Of a DNA stretch of 64,000 nucleotides, positions 21,821 to 31,999 are shown piece after piece. Source of the DNA: Galerina marginata (lineage: Eukaryota > Basidiomycota > Agaricomycetes > Agaricales > Galerinaceae); contig JAECYW010000006.1 in NCBI GenBank assembly GCA_023014335.1, positions 3,224,001-3,288,000 of the forward strand, given 5' to 3'. Below the pieces are notes generated by a model, which saw only the letters and a list, made by a program, of their open reading frames with translations, made no database searches and was not told the origin of the DNA. The position numbers and the translations under genes are program-made. Each line of letters begins with the position of its first letter. The first letter of the stretch is position 1.

Positions 21821-22577
21821 ACTTTGGTTGCGCTCTCAGCTACCGCGTTGGAGGGAGAAATAAATCCTTACAAGGATTTATTTTATTTGGATGTTTGATG
21901 CTAAGCTTGAATTAGATAGAGAAGCAAGGTGGGTGAAAGTGCGGAGCACTTCCCGACATACGCTCTCGGATCCTGACCCAAACAGGGTATCCGAACAAAC
22001 GCTGCGAGGGTGGGAGGGCTGAACCACTCCATGCAGCGTGAACAGATCTAACTAGTACTTTTGTTATGTGTAATCAGAACACGAAACCGTATGCCGAGCG
22101 GGTAAGAAGTATTTGCGAGCATAGCGTATAGCATGGAGTGACGTGAATTCAAAATTCACGTCGGTGAAAAGGGAGTGGTGGGTGGGTGAAAACAAGGAAA
22201 CGAGTGCTCTGAGGCACTCGCAATGGCGACGGCACGTCTCGCTGAAGTCGCGAGGTGACGGAGACAGTGACAAAGACGAATCATCAACGTTTGGAAGAGC
22301 GACGATGATGGTTTGTTTGTCACGTGCTTTCCGCTTACTCAAAGTCCGTATTCTAATCTACGCTCATTCCTCGCTAAGACGAGAATGTAAACTTTGGTTG
22401 CGCTCTCAGCTACCGCGTTGGAGGGAGAAATAAATCCTTACAAGGATTTATTTTATTTGGATGTTTGATGCTAAGCTTGAATTAGATAGAGAAGCAAGGT
22501 GGGTGAAAGTGCGGAGCACTTCCCGACATACGCTCTCGGATCCTGACCCAAACAGGGTATCCGAACAAACGCTGCGA
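21821..22577. mobile_element. 757 bp element with 187 bp terminal direct repeats
   Basis: Bases 21821-22007 and 22391-22577 are identical over 187 bp. Each copy contains a near-perfect palindrome (21858-21883 and 22428-22453; 12 bp arms, 2-base loop). The 383 bp interior codes for nothing convincing and holds another hairpin at 22140-22162. Size and layout resemble a terminal-repeat retrotransposon in miniature, but the repeats do not show the usual TG...CA ends and I found no primer-binding site. A recent tandem duplication with a spacer is the alternative. Confidence 0.5.
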
Positions 22578-23047
22578 TACCCACTTATTAGGAGCCTGGT
22601 GACGCATTGGAGCGTGCGAGGATACCCAAATTTTAGGAGACAGGCTTCAAGTCAAAATGAAGCATGAACGTGCATGAACTCTTGGTGTGTGTTGCTCAAG
22701 GAAAATTCCAATTTCCGAAGAGGGCAAAGTATCACCAACTTGATGGTGAGCCTGAGATATGGACAGTCCTGAGATAATTGGCCACAGAATCAAGCACACA
22801 AGTGTCAAGATAGTTGCGGGCGCCAAATAAACTTAAGGGGAAATGATATTGGAAGCCGGGATATGTAATTTGTTAGGCTGTCATAAAGACTGTGATGCTG
22901 TAGCATTCAATGTTGCCGTTTTAGGGAAGGCAGTGACCCAAGAATGAATTTCAATGGGTGTAAACAGTTGACAAGAATTTCGAGCGGTAATCCTTTGCGC
23001 CTGACGCGAAGACCAGAGCTTTGCGGTATTTGCGTGGAGACAGGTGG
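22578..23047. other. No gene recognised
   Basis: The 22577-22640 part holds two short direct copies of a GATACCCA...TTAGGAG motif. The rest has only short frames. Confidence 0.35.
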
Positions 23048-23425
23048 TTATTCTCCATGCCAAGTTAAGAGACAAGAAGCATCATTTCGCCGGTAGCGAG
23101 GTAAGGAAGGGGTCTGGGCATAGAAGGGAAGGAAGGAAAAATATTCAAGAGGCTGGAATACGGATAAATCTGCAAGCACAGGAGAAATATCATTTGAGAG
23201 AGAAACTGAGTTTTGGAGGTGAAGGATGAGTGAGGGGGAAATGGGGCAGTGTTGATTTGGTAGGAAAGGAACAGATATTCCGACAGGAATATTGAGTACA
23301 CCAGCGCCTGCAGAAAAATCCAGATTGAATATGTGAATCACAGAGCATGGAACCAGTTTTAACCGAAGAAAGTGCACATCAAGAATGCCTTCAAGTTGGA
23401 TTAGAGGTTGTGCAGGAAAGAGCAT
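23048..23425 (-). CDS. Unassigned minus-strand coding segment
   Basis: A 125-codon open frame rich in leucine, proline and serine. I recognise no family. It may be an exon of the same minus-strand gene as 23676-24462, since both lie on one strand with intron-like GT...AG stretches between them. It may also be chance. Confidence 0.22.
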   Translation of the reverse strand: MLFPAQPLIQLEGILDVHFLRLKLVPCSVIHIFNLDFSAGAGVLNIPVGISVPFLPNQHCPISPSLILHLQNSVSLSNDISPVLADLSVFQPLEYFSFLPFYAQTPSLPRYRRNDASCLLTWHGE

Positions 23426-23675
23426 CTGATCGGACTGATCCCAACTTCCAAGTGTTAAGAGCGATCAATAGAGAGAAAGTACAGAAGCAATAAATTTTGC
23501 TAGCATTTGGAGCTTCATATAAATGGAAAACCGGTGAGGATGTTTTGGTTTTCAAAGTTTACCGAGTGTGGATCGCAGGGTTTCTATAAATAAGGGTACA
23601 GGTAAGGCTGAAAAGACCTGGTGGTTACCGAATTCTAGTGCTCTGCTGTTGCTGCCGCCACCAAGGGGTGCAGAA

Positions 23676-24462
23676 TCATGAAGAGGGAGGCATGCGGCAT
23701 GTACAATGGGATAATAAGAGAATTAGGATCAGTTCAAAGGCACTGGCAGCAGCGGGTACCAGGAGCTCGAGCCTGTGCCCATGCCTGTGCGTGTTTGCGG
23801 GCCTGTGATGTTCACTAGTGGGGATGGGTGGATTGGGAAGAAAACTGAGATAGCTGCGAAGAAGAGCAGGATAATAGGGATCGTAGTCGCCTAATGTGTC
23901 GAGAATTTTCAAAGCCATGTGCATCTTGAGTGTATCATGGTACGAATCTGAGCCAGGTATGAGTAGCATGCAATGCCTTGTGTTTGAACAGGCATCTGAT
24001 TGGCTAGTGATGGTAAAATTACTGCAGAACGGAGGAGTGGTGAGTGTTTCACGATGCAGGCTGCAAACATAAACGTGGAGAAATGTAAGCATGGTACAAA
24101 TAAAACCCTGCGTATGCACGGTTAATCAAGGCCTCTGTTATGCGAAGAGCCAATGACAGGAATGCCCATTATGAAAATCAACATGGGCTGTCCAGGTCTT
24201 AGATACAGATGTTAGGAGGTTGGCAATGGGTTGCGTCTGTGGTATGAAATAAAAAGCTCAGCCGAGAAATGCGACGCTAGGCATTGCAGATAGCGCTGTG
24301 CATAAAATTAGTTTGTCATGCAACACTTACCGTTAAAGGAGAATTGAAGACCGACTGCAGTGTCTTGGAGCATGGGCATTGAGATATATATCGAGAGAAA
24401 AGGGAGGTTAGATTTCAGGGAGAAATTGGCAGGAAAACAGTTCACTTGAATGAGAATGAACA
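23676..24462 (-). CDS. Probable spliced minus-strand gene, function unknown
   Basis: A start at 24462 opens a 45-codon frame (MFILIQVNCFPANF...) that reaches a good GTAAGTG donor near 24331. Further down, one continuous reading passes through HFSTFMFAACIVKH, QMPVQTQGIACYSYLAQI and, after a 53-base GT...AG intron, DYDPYYPALLRSYLSFLP. The parts between could not be joined without ambiguity, so coordinates are approximate. I recognise no domain. A hydrophobic stretch suggests membrane association or secretion. Confidence 0.3.
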
Positions 24463-24469
24463 TGGTAAG

Positions 24470-25589
24470 ATATTTTCCATTAATAAATTTCCGGGTTTAT
24501 AGCATCGAAGGCGAAAGGAAAATCACGTGGCTTTAGCATATGGAATGAATAACAAATCCAGAAAAAGAAGCAAAGAAAAAGGGGAAAACAATGATACACT
24601 ACTGGGGTGTAACTATTTTGACAAGGGTCAAAATGTGGGATAGACCGCTCATGTTTTGACCTGAAGTAAAATTTGGGTCAAAGTGCCACCTTTTGGTAAA
24701 GCAAAATATGGGCAAAATAGTTGATTTAGTATATTTGTCCAAAATAGAATATTCAGCCTTGGGCAAAAGGTGGGTAAAATTGCTAATTTTAGTCATTTGG
24801 GAAATTTGGATTTTAGGCCAATCATTAAAATAGAACGTTCTGCCGGACTTTTCCTGTTTGCGTAAATTTCTTATTCACCACTGGGCAAAATGTCTTTGTT
24901 TGCGACAACATTTTGCCCCAAGGCAAATGAATGTATTCTCACAGATGTTTTGATTAAATTCAAAATTTCCTATTTCAGCTCAAGCAAAATGTATCGGGCG
25001 CTAAGCGTGTCGCACCCTTGTCACTGGGTGTCCCGCGACGCTCCCAGCGAGACCCGGAGCCTGAGCCCAAGCGTGTCCTGTCTCCTTTTGAGTCACATGT
25101 CACATGCGTAACGTGAAAGTTTATGTCATTTCACTGCAGCTCCTCCGTCGGCATTGGTCCTGCTCTCATGTTCGACATTCGACACGATGGCTTTTGCCCT
25201 CAAGTTTCAAAGTTCCAGGCCTCAACACCGACTTAGGAATGCACTCTCCTGCCTGGACTGGCCCCATCGACGCGATTCCGCGATGCTGTTGCTTCATTGC
25301 CACCAGTTTACCCTCTTATCGTGAGTCTCCGTCATGACCCTTATCTCGTCGACATTTCTGCTTACTTCTCGTTGCCTTACTTTCTGTTGACGCGCTCGGC
25401 TGCACACCGAATTCGATCCATTTTGGTACATGATAACTCGGGGAGGCAGTAGCGGAAATACATTCGCCGGTTATCGCCCCTTTATATTTTGCCTTCGTAC
25501 TGCGAAGGTCCGCGAATACCCCGCAGGGAATTCTTTTATAGGACGGACGGTACCCCGCGAGCCTGCGACGCCGAGCCGAATGGACATCC
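24470..25589. other. AT-rich then GC-rich non-coding stretch
   Basis: At 24600-24990 several copies of a GGGCAAAAT-like motif occur on both strands, including an 11 bp inverted pair at 24883-24918. From about 25000 the composition turns GC-rich. No gene recognised. Confidence 0.35.
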
Positions 25590-26115
25590 TAAGTGAACGA
25601 GTTGGATTGCCCCGAGAACTCCGCCCTGTGCTCGACCTTCGACACATGCGCTCGCTGCGATCGTCAACGGCATCCGGCCTCTCTAACGCTCCAGCGGGTC
25701 CTATGGATTGCTCCGAGGATCCGCGCCCGGCGTCGCATCCGCCAACCCCCGAGCCCCACTTCTCTAACTCTCACTCTCCAGAAAGCACAGAGTACGAAAT
25801 CGGCTCACAATAATCGCAGAGTTCGACACCGTCGAGGAGTTCTGCCGCCACTTCAACTGGCTTAAAGCCACCCTCGAAGCTCGACGCGAACATTCACTGC
25901 CATATCTTCAATGTCGGGCATCAAGCCGATGTGGGAGGACCCCGAGCGCGAACGGCGGCAAGTGCTGACGATGAAGAACAACCCGACTGCTGCTGGAGCT
26001 GGTTTGCGATGACGCTGATGGGTGAGGAGCTGGAGGAGGGAGATGAAATTTGTGGTGGTGTGCTGTTGTTGGTTTGAGGAGCAAGGTCAACCGGATCCAG
26101 TTCTGGACGCGCCAT
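25590..26115 (+). pseudogene. eIF4E-family pseudogene
   Basis: Translation factor eIF4E binds the mRNA cap. Pieces in three frames, in family order, are recognisable: EFDTVEEFCRHFNWLK near 25820, IKPMWEDP near 25925, LTMKNNP near 25965, GEELEEGDEICGG near 26020 and RSKVNRIQFWTR near 26085. Upstream (25620-25790) is a serine/proline-rich stretch like the disordered N-terminus of fungal eIF4E isoforms. At least three frameshifts and one stop (near 26008) separate the pieces, so it cannot be functional. Confidence 0.72.
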
Positions 26116-26119
26116 CTCC

Positions 26120-27080
26120 TACGTGCCCTGGGTGTCCAGAACATGTCACAACCCTTCTTGTCCCGCTGACACGCTTTCAAACCATCTCGGTTTCCCGTCA
26201 GTCCTTCAAACACTTCCAGTCGTTGGAACTTTTTGACTGGCGACATAGCTACGGGAAATGCCTACTCGGACATGCGGTTCATGCTCGGCAGATCTGTTGG
26301 CTGGGCAATCGAAGTAGCGAACTATAACCTTTGTCGTTAATTGCTGGCAAGTGTTGGCCGGTGAGATGACTGCACTGTGTCCACGACGGTTGACATCGGT
26401 TGTGCTGGGGTCAGTGACTGGTCGTGTCGTTGGCTTTGTTTGCTGCGTCATCCAGCTTCGTTTCCTACAATACGACTACCACCGTCGCCTGCGCCCACGC
26501 TGCCTCAAATTCTTATAACAACCATGTCTGGCAGCCACAACACCATCCGTGCTGAGGCAAACGAGGTCCGTTATTCCTGCTCTATTAAGCGCCTTGAAAG
26601 AGTTAGGACTTCAGGACAGATGAGCAGAGTTCAACTTTTAGTGTGGCGCGTCCTTTCCTTCTTTCGAGGTTCCTCAGGAAATTGATCAATTCCAGCTCGT
26701 TCTTTTTTCGACCTCAAGGGCGATTTCAATTTTCAAGTTTGCATGTTGAGTCTGTTCCCCTTCCACCGACCTCGGTTCCGCCTGTTCGCCCGCCACTTTC
26801 AAAGGGAATCCTATTGCACGACTTTTGCTCAGTTGTATTTATCTCATTCAATTCAGATACAAGCTTAAGTTGGGCTATTAGCTATTTTATACTTGCACGG
26901 AATCACTATGCAAACGTTGGCCAAATAAATTTGGTAAGAGTGGTTGTTTTAAAAAGTCCCTCTGTAGGACCCTTTCATTTTGAGCAGCCTCGCATATAGT
27001 CGTGGACTTGCTCTAGATCTCGTACCTGTCAGCCTAGCTCTTTCACATCGCGTTAATACCACTCAACACTTCAGATCCCG
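26120..27080. other. No gene recognised
   Basis: A short plus-strand frame from 26524 (MSGSHNTIRAEANE) has a plausible start context, but nothing downstream supports a gene. The rest has only short frames. Confidence 0.3.
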
Positions 27081-27086
27081 ACTGCT

Positions 27087-27500
27087 TCATAAATGTGAGT
27101 AACGAAGCCTTAGTTCCGCTACTAGACTAATTTGCAGCTTACAGGTCCTCCAGAGATTTGCAGCAGAATTCTCTGCTATACCCTTTGCGAAATGAAGAAG
27201 GGATCCGAGCATCAAAGCTATGAAATATTGAGAAATGCCAAATTGCCAAAGTGGAGGGGCGCACAGCAGGTGAAAGATGGTGGCGGAGGTGAGACTCTGA
27301 GAAGTTGAGACATTACCCTTTTGGAAAGTTGAACTATACGGCAACTGTTTAGGACAAGCAAAGTGATCTAGGAGGTTGGTCGAAACGATGCACCAGGTGT
27401 GAGGGAAAGTGTGAGGAAACGGGTGGGGGCATCCCTGATTGCTACGGCACGTAAAGAGTGCTATAAAAACAAACTTTAAGATAGAAGCCCTGGTCAACAT
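27087..27500 (-). CDS. Possible small secreted protein
   Basis: A 137-codon frame starts with a signal-like hydrophobic segment (MLTRASILKFVFIALFTC) and contains several cysteines. Introns may be hidden inside it, so the C-terminal half is uncertain. I recognise no family. Confidence 0.25.
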   Translation of the reverse strand: MLTRASILKFVFIALFTCRSNQGCPHPFPHTFPHTWCIVSTNLLDHFACPKQLPYSSTFQKGNVSTSQSLTSATIFHLLCAPPLWQFGISQYFIALMLGSLLHFAKGIAENSAANLWRTCKLQISLVAELRLRYSHL

Positions 27501-27679
27501 ATCGGGATCACAAGAAACCGTGCAATGAGATCAAAAATTTTGACAATATGCGACTGTCTATGTTAATTAAACAGCAAAAAATGGTGGTGCAAGAAATGTT
27601 GTTAAGATTGTTAAGATTTGATATCTATCTACATCCACAAGTTGTTGAAAAGAAGTCCAACGAAATATTACCGAACCCC

Positions 27680-28672
27680 TCAACTGGCATGGAAGTGGTG
27701 AAAAAGCGCGTGCTGTTCCATCTGGGTTAGAGGAGTCCTAGCGGAAGTCGAAACCCGTTGAAGGAGATCGATCGTACGCTTCTCAGAATAGCTGGATATA
27801 AGATCAAGCCAAAACTGGTTGGTGATGCCGAAATCGACGAAATCTTGAGTTAGACGAGACATGTCGGGAATGCAAGAAGACAAGAACATTTTTACAAAAG
27901 AAAGGTCATTGGGCCTTTCTGGCAGGCCTGACTGATTCCCTTGATTGTCGCCGGCCTTGGTAAGCGCGGAGCCCACCAGTCTAATATTTGATGACTCTGC
28001 CGGTTGTTTCGATTGAATCGCCGATGGATGGGTATTTACCCTTGCGGGGACTACAGGCTGAGATGAAGGTCGGGCATGGCTTTTGTGTGCCCCCGATTGT
28101 GATTGTTTGGGTGGGGGGGCTGTCGGTTTCGTCGCAGCCGCGTCCCCGTCGAGGATATAACCATGGATTTTAGCCTGAAACCAGGAGAAGCATCAGATTG
28201 AGGTGCTAAAATCATTGTTGAAACCTACTTTGAACCACCAAGATCTTCGCGTGTTATGGTACGAGTAAATGCTCCGGAGAGCGAGATACATAGTCTGCTT
28301 ATATGGTTCAAAAGAGTCCGGATATTTCTGCAAAAGCTGTTGTTGTATGGGTATCTTGTACGCCTCATTGAAGTACAAGAAATACCTTGTCTTCAACAAC
28401 AGCTACAGCTGATCGCTGGGCCGATGCAGTATGCCTCAAACTGAAGTGTTGGAGAGCCAGTGATTTTAAGAAGCTCTACGACACAATTCAGTGACAAATA
28501 GCTAATTATAAGAAACACAAGCCGTTCTTACCTTCACTTCCAACCACACCTCTCCATTGTTACCCAGCCTCCACGCTGATCGTAGTTGGCGAAGATAAGC
28601 GGTTTCTTGCAAAGGTAGGACGCCTTCGGGGCGGGATTCTCTGCGTTGTTTTATATTGTGAGTCCTAGGCAT
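27680..28672 (-). CDS. Uncharacterised agaricomycete protein, 4-5 exons
   Basis: Exon 1 (28672-28532, 47 codons, MPRTHNIKQRRES...) ends at a consensus GTAAG. Exon 2 begins after a GTCGTAG acceptor with SFLKSLALQHFSLRH. A short intron leads to an exon with AYKIPIQQQLLQKYPDSF and RRSWWFK, and the long last exon starts AKIHGYILDGDAAATKP. The C-terminus after a disordered lysine/serine/proline region reads FVKMFLSSCIPDMSRLTQDF and TPLTQMEQHALFHHF. I recall this tail as a recurring pattern in agaricomycete proteins of unknown function. Total about 300 residues with no lesions. The only uncertain junction is the 30-45 base intron near 28360-28400. Confidence 0.65.
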
Positions 28673-28679
28673 TGCAATG

Positions 28680-29757
28680 GGTAGCTGGTCAAGCAACGAA
28701 ATATGGCTTATATATATATCTGTTGTTTGTTGTTGTCACTGCTTCCAACCACGCGTCAGATCACTTTCGAACGTTGAACATTCAACAGAGTTTATTTAAG
28801 CTTACCTTTTCAACAAACTCATGCCTCTCGGATTGTCCCTGGCCATGGCGGACTTGAAGTGTTGGTTCTGGCCTGGACTCCCATGGTCTGGTAGCTCCTC
28901 GTTCCCGCCACAAGTTCGACAGTGTCCCTTTTGCCTGCCAAAGCATTCGTGTTGGGAATGTCTTGCTTCAGTACCCTCCTTTTCTGTCATAAGATTTACA
29001 ATGCCGCACCAGGAAGGAGGACCACAGCGGATGAGTGAGATCTTCTTCAAGGTCGAGAGATCGAGACAGCGACATGAATGTAAGCATGAGGAAGTAAAGT
29101 AAAAGCATCAAAACATAGAAATATGGGACCTTCCGTTCAAAAAGGGGAACAGTGCTGGTGAAACGGCAATAAGTAGTATAGCACGATGTCAGACCTCAAT
29201 GGAACAATCCTGAGAGTAAGGAGATCTTGTTGAAGGATTTGGACCAGGTAGCAAGTTCAACGTTCAACACCTGAGGCTTGAGGGCTCGGTCCTACTTGCA
29301 CTTGCTTTGTAAGCCATTGCTTGGCATGGCATTTACGAATGGACAAGCGCCCCGTCGCTACGCGCGACAGGTCTCCAGCTTGCCGGCTGCTCTGTTGGCG
29401 CTTCGCGCCTCCACAGTGAATTTATTTTTTAATACTGGGGTGATTAAGTTGGCACTTCACGCCTCCATAGTGAAGTTAAAAATTCAATATGTTGAATGCG
29501 TAGACGAAAAAATGCAACACAGAAGCAGGCAGTCTCGCTTCTCTCGCCTACTTGCTTCTGCCTTGCATTTTTTCTATTTCTTATACTTAGGTGGAAACAC
29601 AGAATCAAATTTTGTATTCAGAAGTATCTTTTGTGTACTCTTAGTCCCATAATTTGGATCTACACCATTATATTTTCAGTTCACTCATTTGAACATGTGC
29701 ATGCTTTTAAAAAATCTATATCATTTTACTTATAAACATTGATCTAATACATTAATA
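28680..29757. other. Non-coding, with short repeats and a hairpin
   Basis: Two related 40-50 bp pieces, each with TTGGC.CTTC.CGCCTCCA, lie side by side near 29395-29480. An imperfect long hairpin spans 29511-29570. The frames at 28802-29102 show no known domain. Confidence 0.35.
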
Positions 29758-30640
29758 TAAAAATAAAGTGGGATGGGGCGAGCAGTGGTTGTGGTAGGAC
29801 AGAGCAGGGGCAACACCATCCCAAAGCTCAGTATCATTTCCTACACCGGTGGTGGTAATGGAGCCGCAGCGGCGATGCAGACAACGTTGCGGTGGTGGCA
29901 GTGGCCGCCTCAACGATGTCGTGGTGTCGCAATTGCCCAACACTGGCACGGTTGCTTTTCCCACCGATGTGGAGGTTCCTCTCGTCATCTGGCGTTGGGC
30001 TCGTGTTGTACTCGCCCCCTCATACCCCCGCGCCAACATGGTGGGCTCCTCGTTGACGTGGGGTACTGGGCACGACAGCCGTCGCAGGTGGTGGGTGGGA
30101 TTGACGTGACGTGGTGTCAAAGCGGGGCGCTGTGGGGTCTGGAGTCGCTGAACGGCGCTGCAAGGTGCTGCGGTGTGGGTTAGTATGGCGGTTGGTTTTG
30201 TTACTCACCTGGTGATCCCCCTTCCTCCCCCTCTCCCGAAATCCATCGATTGTCAGGTGGCGGCGAATGTGGGTCGTAAGGGCCTGGCCGGCGCTGTAAT
30301 TGGGGGGGGGGGGGGGTGTTAGTTAGTTGCACGGCGGGCGATGTATTGGCGACATACCTGGGTGTGGTTGTCGTGACCTGGCGTCAGAGCGAGGCGCGGC
30401 GGAATGCTTCGACGCTGACGACGCTGTAGTGAGGATTAGTTACACAGCTGGTTTTTTTTTTTTACGTACCTGGTGAGGCTGTCGTGATGTGGCGCCAGAG
30501 CAGGGGCAATGCGGAGCGCCAGGGCGCGGATACGGTGCTGCGAGGTGGGTGGTGGCGTTCGTTTTTGTGGCTCACCTGGTTAGGTGTGGGTTAGCCACAC
30601 CGCGGCGGTCGTTTTCGTTGCGTACCTGGTGATTTCCCCA
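29758..30640. repeat. GC-rich degenerate minisatellite
   Basis: Imperfect units of roughly 90-130 bp recur from about 30080 to 30640. They share GTGACGTGGTGTCA-like, GGTGCTGCG and CTCACCTGGTGA-like pieces. A poly-G run lies near 30301-30316 and a poly-T run near 30451. Long open frames through this stretch follow from its composition and do not look like genes. Confidence 0.45.
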
Positions 30641-31720
30641 CCCCTTCATTTCACCCTATTTCCGGCCCACATCCTTATTGGAGGGAGGGGCTCTCGGAAC
30701 GGTGTCGGGCTTCGTTTGGCGATGTTGGCTAAGGAAAATGGGCGGAGGGATGTGTGGAGAGGAGTGGTGGTGGTGGTTGAGATGAAAGAAATTACCCGAT
30801 GCGGCGTGGTTGGAAGGTCGTCGGATAACCGGAATTCACAGTTACCGATATTACCGACAACAGAAAGAGGGGAGGGTTTGCTTAGTCACTATTTGTCAGC
30901 ATTAGTCATCATTGTCTCATTATATTATCCAGAACCATCACTATACAGACACCGCGAGGCTGACCCCGCCATGGCGACGCAGGTCCTGCAAGACCGATGG
31001 CAACACCTTTCACAGTTTGCACTATCACCAACCCATCCCGTCATCTTTGTCGCTGACGTCCTGGGTGCATTGGCGAGGTCGGTTTTGCGAACGTCCCACC
31101 AGTTTAATCACCACCGCCAGGCACCGATACCGTTGTTGTCGGCTTCTTGTTCCACGTTGCGCCGCTCCCTTTTGCTCCTCGTCCATCACCCTTTGTGCGA
31201 CAACCTTCAGTTTGTTATCAGTTTTTTTTGCTTTTCTAATCATTAATTCGCTCTAGGTTATGCCTGGTGTGTGAGGATTCGAGTCAAATGGTCTGATTCA
31301 TTACATTCCTCTTCCATTGTTCAGTTTGCTCAAAGCGCACCATATTGACTTAGCCATGCATTTCAACACGTCTCTCGTGCTCGCTTACCGACGCCAACAC
31401 GGCATCGGATTCCATTTGCTGCAATACGCTTGAATATGTCATATGACGGCCAAAGTCAGTAACGGCTTTGGTATGATGTCTTTCAGGCTGAGGCAAAGTA
31501 GGTCCTCGACTCCTCAGCTCCATAATTCAACAACGCCTCAGTCGATCCCCGGTTTCTCTGTCAGTCCACACCTCACAAACCCCTGGTAGGTCGTCTCTTC
31601 GCGAATCTATTTACTATTCTAATTGTTTTTATGACTATCCAGGTGAACACGGACAAAACCATCTTGAACGCGAACTTATGCCCTCTGAACTGAGCTCTGA
31701 AGGCTCTATTTTGGACAACG
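30641..31720. other. No gene recognised
   Basis: A 220-codon frame overlaps the end of the minisatellite (30584-31246), but it has no domain and biased composition. A short frame at 31721-31880 (MSDLSDSEGVVKLPTFKK) ends near a possible donor and could be an orphan first exon. Confidence 0.3.
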
Positions 31721-31999
31721 GTGTCCGACCTCTCCGACAGTGAGGGAGTTGTGAAATTGCCTACATTCAAAAAGGCACCAAAACCCGCTGGGGAGCCAGG
31801 CCGACCTGGATCTGGCGGCTACAGCATTGACGATGCTCTTGCGTCTTGGGGCAAAGAGGAGGTCTTAAGAGTGAATGTAATGCGAAGAAGTAAGATATTC
31901 CCTTTCAACTCTTTTTCAATTGTTAATATTCCCACCTGCAGGTCGGGAGCAGCAAGGCAAGGCAGCTATCGGAGGGGCGAATTAACCTTCAGCGGGCAG

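Noticed and set aside
21821..22577. Full-length LTR retrotransposon
   Set aside because: The interior is only 383 bp, has no gag or pol sequence, and the repeats lack the usual TG...CA ends.
29849..30183. Overlapping glycine/valine-rich frames on both strands
   Set aside because: Frames on opposite strands over the same GC-rich repeat indicate compositional open frames, not genes.
30584..31246. 220-codon plus-strand open frame
   Set aside because: It begins inside the GC-rich minisatellite, has no domain, and its composition follows the repeat and flanking CA-rich DNA.
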